From the NCBI GenBank assembly GCA_046262935.1, contig JBHELT010000084.1:1-17204 (forward strand): DNA of 17,204 bases. The letters are read 5' to 3'. How positions within the stretch are numbered: position 1 is the stretch's first letter; each line of letters starts with the position of its first letter. The notes below the pieces were generated by a model. That model was not told where the DNA came from. It did not search any database and saw nothing but the letters and a program-made list of their open reading frames with translations. Source of the stretch: JBHELT01 sp046262935 (GTDB taxonomy: Bacteria > Actinomycetota > CADDZG01 > JAHWKV01). Of the stretch, positions 16,701 through 17,204 are shown in pieces. Position numbers and translations under genes: made by a program.

Positions 16701-17204
16701 GTCCCCATCGGTTCCGACCGGCAGACCGTCGGGGATGGTGGAAAGGATGAAGCGGCGGTGCTCCGACTGAGGCGGATAGGCCGCAGAGATCGTCACGTAG
16801 ACCTTGCAGTTGGCAAGAGTGATCGCACCGCCACAGTTCGGCTGAGCCGCTAGCTGAACGGTGTATGAGTCGATCGACGGAACCGGCGGAATGACACCGC
16901 AGGTGGCGACCGTTGGAGCGAGGCGGAAGCAGCCGCCTTCATAGACCGCGCTGAACCCAGCAGATTCGGTGATGATGACTTGCCCTTGACCGGCTCGCGC
17001 CACACTGAGGTCGATACCGTCGGCGATGATGCCGTTGTAGTTCGGGTCGGTGGACGACACTGCATGGTTCACCGTGCCACTGGTCCCCTCGATATCGAGC
17101 GAGAACACATCGCCGTTCACGTCACCGGCAACATTTAGTTGGTCGTTGCCCAAGCCGCCGATGACACGGGTTGCAACACCCGGAGACGTTGACAGGACAT
17201 CGAT
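7560..17204 (-). CDS. Giant modular RTX/Calx-beta/LamG surface or secreted protein with C-terminal metzincin-like protease domain, 5' partial
   Basis: The frame is open to the right window edge, so the N terminus, including any signal peptide, is outside; about 3,214 residues are visible. An in-frame TTG at 17153 falls inside an RTX-like motif (VIGGLGNDQL) and is not the real start. Order from N to C: Calx-beta-like strands (17100-15700), GF-x-VGQ repeats (15600-12845), RTX nonapeptide blocks with family-specific inserts (12555-9720), two LamG-like domains (9430-8316), and a metzincin-like domain with HELGHALGFQH (7944-7976). All 22 cysteines form 11 close pairs, suiting an oxidising extracellular location. 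The composition is rich in Gly, Asp, Thr and Ser, with no predicted membrane helix noticed. The likely role is a calcium-stabilised adhesin or large exoprotein carrying a zinc peptidase. No secretion genes are in the window. The last ~57 codons before 7560 appear to be read in the wrong frame. Confidence 0.9.
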   Translation of the reverse strand: MDVLSTSPGVATRVIGGLGNDQLNVAGDVNGDVFSLDIEGTSGTVNHAVSSTDPNYNGIIADGIDLSVARAGQGQVIITESAGFSAVYEGGCFRLAPTVATCGVIPPVPSIDSYTVQLAAQPNCGGAITLANCKVYVTISAAYPPQSEHRRFILSTIPDGLPVGTDGDTFNVSGSLATNSPADFLRQITLNGSLQDVEKRSIVLVFDATTGILGQSWNKAQTVYLYAVDDTLAEGTRIVTSSHTVIQTTCDASDAKRCFDGAVVRNVEATVYDNDQPDIILVQVDPNTLSADNNTVALEGFGVATATNPITEQIDKYTIQLANAPGVGNTVSVQIALSDLPGDMRVCLDSSDPRFSHTGAAFADPTNCPAGGTTYFAKFTNSDWFMPVLINIHARNDSAPADPHNTSLTHTIVDIVGHPTTGAYLTAAPTIQQRIDAFVIDDENPGVFVLESDGSTLVSACGNADCTIPGLGDTYQLRLNSAPTALVKVAIITDGQTDVDMTAVDPSRVKLEQVGGLQASQAFKGNITISGTASAPTFTRANGSDLGSFLDEGFQLGQRIRLSGTGTSSDGDYVITNLDALTLTLQPASAVPGGTPGSAVNGTYNTVLISQLVDKGVYVGSVAYNATDNTLIRVDGSSWLDSGFLEGQLIKITGFAGPGCVDGPPADGTCIFKIQLISGTGPGKTDKATLTSAPAAAPTPPTIHPDTLPGTGTALLTVLQWAAVAYFNAPNANNAANTCPPASCGDWYQPITIPLIADPFFQLASGRENLKMFPKQRHLLSGIRGPLAVEGGTTASDRSLKAAVLLPGEGNGPVFRVAAQPPEWQSIDTLNVYDDGSAEDLTGQLTSTALTGLNMGPALDFSFLLCTNPADKTTCKHPFSEPGVYPGGISYGSISLDSNGTFITDGTLSTVEVVNIMMGAGNDHLNIQSTLQPGGDFNPITGMRGELAHHGGITAVHAGGNALQKVKGNFETAAGQITRKDGLAWTKYGFAIGQQVTLPNGSSYTVTGFAPAGIYGTGDTMLIAGGPALSAGTLSGVVAVSDYLQVTGRLIFSGNGISLTNGQAWKSLGYAVGQQVYVTGVGVRNVVGFNNDPINGDGAVLLIDGASLGAPLTVNDATVSVASRNRVAGALALVGSADGGTITVSSPTFGSVAGSGLTVGQQVVISTIADIRTISAITGNVITVTGGAIATTSGAGTIALAGIGGDSVKLTGPSISGSFNTTPSKLVRTDAGSFITDGFAVGQQVILTGGLAGAFNVTGVTTTALTLTGVNGSTLVTQTAVAAVATVLPTGAGPGQPSDIYSPLVVYGDTSQDGVWYGGDPHTLSLHNFGPKPMPHVESVNVTLSETADGKTATIALNSITGSTSTGSFLSDGFAVAQELALGPISGVSMTALFDIFSNHLTLHSGTWTGFAVGQVVTIGSIPGTWSVISVSGPVLQLNGPTLTPLPNQTLTVTAISTYVGIVKAVTATSITLNLALSIPDHPEGPQFPVAAGGTTSNVIRNITVLNRVGNSAPFFIFPLANPFQYSGNDVVDAHLLDWSDNPSALRSIGLTVYGGSGNDTIIGSQTGDQMAGGSGDDTILGQRGQDHIYGDSGFNVDLITRALTVAVIGTGPAGYLPAQFKNKDLLAAGNDLLYGEGPGTELGAPLGSYDDIIFGDLGVVTQDVSGPRDTTKAVPAKPQKIQTTLIGYTATSNGVLNIDSKALQNGGSDTIYGNLDRDVLIGGPADDAIDGGQQDDLAFGDNVSIVRTLGDTTTRHFQTLTATLLYSRTDLPPGPGYDASGQLLTDGIARNFRDPSEVQWWAEYDVTNLWHDFAADNGTHWAGSFGNDYIAGNQGNDYLFGQLGNDTIQGDGSIDYIAHLLNQFDGTLGTAFNTALNGRVGAYRTPAGVVDPIGALTVYPSYDAATDGEDYIEGNAGNDLVFGGLGQDDIVGGSSDFFSLTSSYLRPDGGDYPTNGAATAGDVGHDLIFGGSGLHILHNDLTVPTTLADQHARDADAIVGDNGDIVRIVGINHVDVGGATRYVRFNYDNYDPTSTYDANKVLVVRGVTLLDYTPGGPDFDPVRFGQPLAGPCSGAPASGPCSAPLPTAHGLNFDSAGGVFSDIGGIDEVHAETGDDTIYTGAGNDIAFGDGQDDDIIGGWGNDWISGGAGQDGVIGDDGRIFTSRNAGCSTASPAVCTELSEPLYAMAKFRTIDPDTRTSQGDVLNEFIYTPGMIQQATINVVSALKKVVDITPFNLTPNALGADVALFDANNSDDVIYGGLGDDFLHGASGDDAIMGGEALSGDDPTTEGYTQRYDSTGALVGITRSDFSRPFNAGNTLSFGADYDAWHSNHHNALRLGEFALYDEFDPRRTVLLNDDGTANKTATGHEYFVNLPTDEGPLVNGCVQFAPNGACTGTADAATDGNDFIFGDLGNDWLVGGTGRDDIFGGWGNDLLNSDDVMTIPDPNQTYGTGKQPRKIQPSPNDTPDTHPTYEDRAFGGAGLDILIANTGGDRQIDWVGEFNSFIVPFAGFGIATNSRERPPQLDEFLYALSKQDGADPTRAPETGNDVIRNGEPDGEIGLVTQKDKGIWQAQTGGPTDPQPGNVPGGRRDVLRSADFNDGKKNSFAVDAGSFAVINGALQVSASSLGKDAAAVFYLDQYLPIYYEFTAQVTLGKPTGGWKSNAYLIFDYQSPTDFKFAGLDAAINKAVMGHRTTAGWIIDAQGAVAGQVKDSTPYQLLVSLNGTTATLYADGKSLFAYTFPGRVIDGVTYALNKGMLGVGSSNSQGIWDNVTAQVLPPQITFDNLEDFSDGNANLYTGPTAGTWQVLTNPARYVGAPAVGTTNGYNLVNLGLGHGLSPTSYVELTATLNTSSLGGVVFDWYGPNDFKFAGIDVRSGRVVIGYVSPRGGWNLVSSTTQSLTAGTNYQLQAILRGASMSLSLNGASISSWGFNGDVVDGGFGLFSSGGPSTFINSRVRTDDPSFVQPTSALETPSTTTKAASASSLNERTLARLVDAAKSNWASLLGAADARLSRLNDVRFAIADFLDGFVGQSHGDAIFLDPDASGHGWSVGASLSSSGLAIVGAIDALTVVMHELGHALGFQHGDSTLFSFMGPVITPGGFGGTAGGLANGTDVSYALMVPAFSPTVDTTAAQAVESPPVLSTADAATPWPSRGDSYSSRSARGGSKHVRAIRTGRSRRSSVPHRSSPRATSRFVLAGSSSNVPSRRRRG
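7820..8250 (-). other. C-terminal metzincin-like zinc metalloprotease domain of the giant protein
   Basis: The zinc motif HExxHxxGxxH is complete: HELGHALGFQH at 7944-7976, with the catalytic Glu after the first His. A Met nine residues past the third His (FSFMGP, 7917-7919) could be the Met-turn; a later ALMVP (about 7840) is an alternative. Before the motif, VRFAIADFLDGFVG and IFLDPDASGHGWSVG match a segment I recognise ahead of HEMGH motifs in other giant bacterial repeat proteins. This suggests an active zinc endopeptidase, either self-processing or acting on host or matrix proteins. The substrate is unknown. Confidence 0.7.
8316..9430 (-). repeat. Two tandem LamG/concanavalin-like domains in the giant protein
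   Basis: Two homologous beta-rich units lie at about 9430-8868 and 8850-8316. They share DFKFAGLD (9150-9173) and DFKFAGID (8577-8600), each preceded by a YL/VF-FD-Y-P-DF strand and followed by G(H/Y)...GW. They also share a YQLL/YQLQ strand, a SLNG turn and a V(I)DG...G(M/F)G(V/L) end. The pattern fits concanavalin-like jelly rolls (LamG or DUF1080-like) that bind glycans or proteins. The specific ligand cannot be inferred. Confidence 0.55.
9720..12555 (-). repeat. RTX (hemolysin-type calcium-binding) repeat region with conserved inserts
   Basis: Clusters of GGxGxDxU-type nonapeptides occur at about 12555-12420 (YGGSGNDTIIG onward), 12330-12240, 12090-11970, 11745-11625, 11480-11395, 11320-11265, 10890-10725, 10445-10340, 9985-9860 and 9775-9722. 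These form calcium-binding beta-rolls that fold outside the cell. Unlike classic RTX toxins, the clusters are short and separated by long inserts. Several of these (GINHVDVGG..., FIYTPGMIQQATINV, DRQIDWVGEFNSFIVPF) recur, as I recall, in giant RTX proteins of other bacteria. RTX repeats are normally a C-terminal export module, but here two LamG-like domains and a protease follow. Confidence 0.85.
12845..15600 (-). repeat. GF-x-VGQ repeat family in the giant protein
   Basis: Eight degenerate copies of a motif G(F/Y/L)-x-x-(G/A)-Q. In N-to-C order the cores are GFQLGQ, GFLEGQ, GFAIGQ, GYAVGQ, GLTVGQ, GFAVGQ, GFAVAQ and GFAVGQ. Most copies are preceded by a short Ser/Asp-Gly-rich turn such as SFITD, and followed by a V-x-(I/L) strand, a glycine turn and a V-x-(A/G)-(V/F)-x-x-x-x-LTL strand. 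Units vary from about 45 to 75 residues and are interrupted by a long non-repeat stretch at about 15000-14310. They probably form small beta-sandwich or beta-solenoid units in the stalk. I do not know a named family for them with certainty. Confidence 0.65.
15720..16880 (-). repeat. Calx-beta-like repeats at the N-terminal end of the visible giant protein
   Basis: Three units share the strand pattern (S/K/T)Y-(T/Q)-(V/I/L)-(Q/R)-L followed by a proline and V-x-V-x-I. They are SYTVQLAAQP (about 16875-16794), KYTIQLANAP (about 16265-16197) and TYQLRLNSAP (about 15790-15720). Each unit ends near a DND or DDE acidic turn (YDNDQPD, IDDENPG), typical of Calx-beta calcium-binding sandwiches. These modules are common in long adhesins and exoproteins. 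Assignment is by pattern only and the boundaries are approximate. Confidence 0.5.

Overview
The window is a fairly GC-rich bacterial chromosomal segment. Its coding density, use of TTG starts and the sequence style of its acetyl-CoA synthetase suggest an Actinomycetota-like or related Terrabacteria lineage, but no marker here fixes the phylum. I see no tRNA, rRNA, CRISPR array, transposase or integrase.

Left part, plus strand (1-4327): three genes that look like one operon. A Mrp/ApbC-type P-loop ATPase (iron-sulfur cluster carrier), cut at its 5' end by the window edge, overlaps by one base (TGATG) an 812-residue membrane protein. That protein joins three normally separate lipid-linked modules: a DedA/VTT domain, a PAP2 phosphatase domain and a lysyl-PG-synthase-type (flippase-like) membrane domain. 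A serine hydrolase of the peptidase S51/cyanophycinase superfamily follows after a short gap.

Middle part, minus strand (4544-7316): a Crp/Fnr-family regulator lies downstream of an acetyl-CoA synthetase gene and converges on the plus-strand operon. Two inverted repeats of the same form, TGTC-N8-GACA, lie on either side of the regulator gene. One is in its upstream region and one is just past its 3' end. They are candidate operators for this regulator.

Right part, minus strand (7540-17204): more than half the window is a single giant gene that runs off the right edge, leaving over 3,200 visible residues. The product is a modular, presumably exported protein. From N to C terminus it carries Calx-beta-like strands, a degenerate family of GF-x-VGQ repeats, a long RTX (hemolysin-type calcium-binding) region, two tandem LamG-like domains and a C-terminal metzincin-like protease domain with a full HExxHxxGxxH zinc motif. 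All 22 visible cysteines fall into 11 closely spaced pairs. Near its 3' end the reading frame appears broken by one base: about 62 residues of convincing protein continue in another frame to a stop at 7540, with no start codon of their own.

Functionally the left block suggests envelope lipid handling next to iron-sulfur cluster delivery. The middle block is acetate activation with a cNMP-type regulator. The right block is a very large adhesin- or protease-like surface or secreted protein. Nothing in the sequence ties the three blocks into one system.
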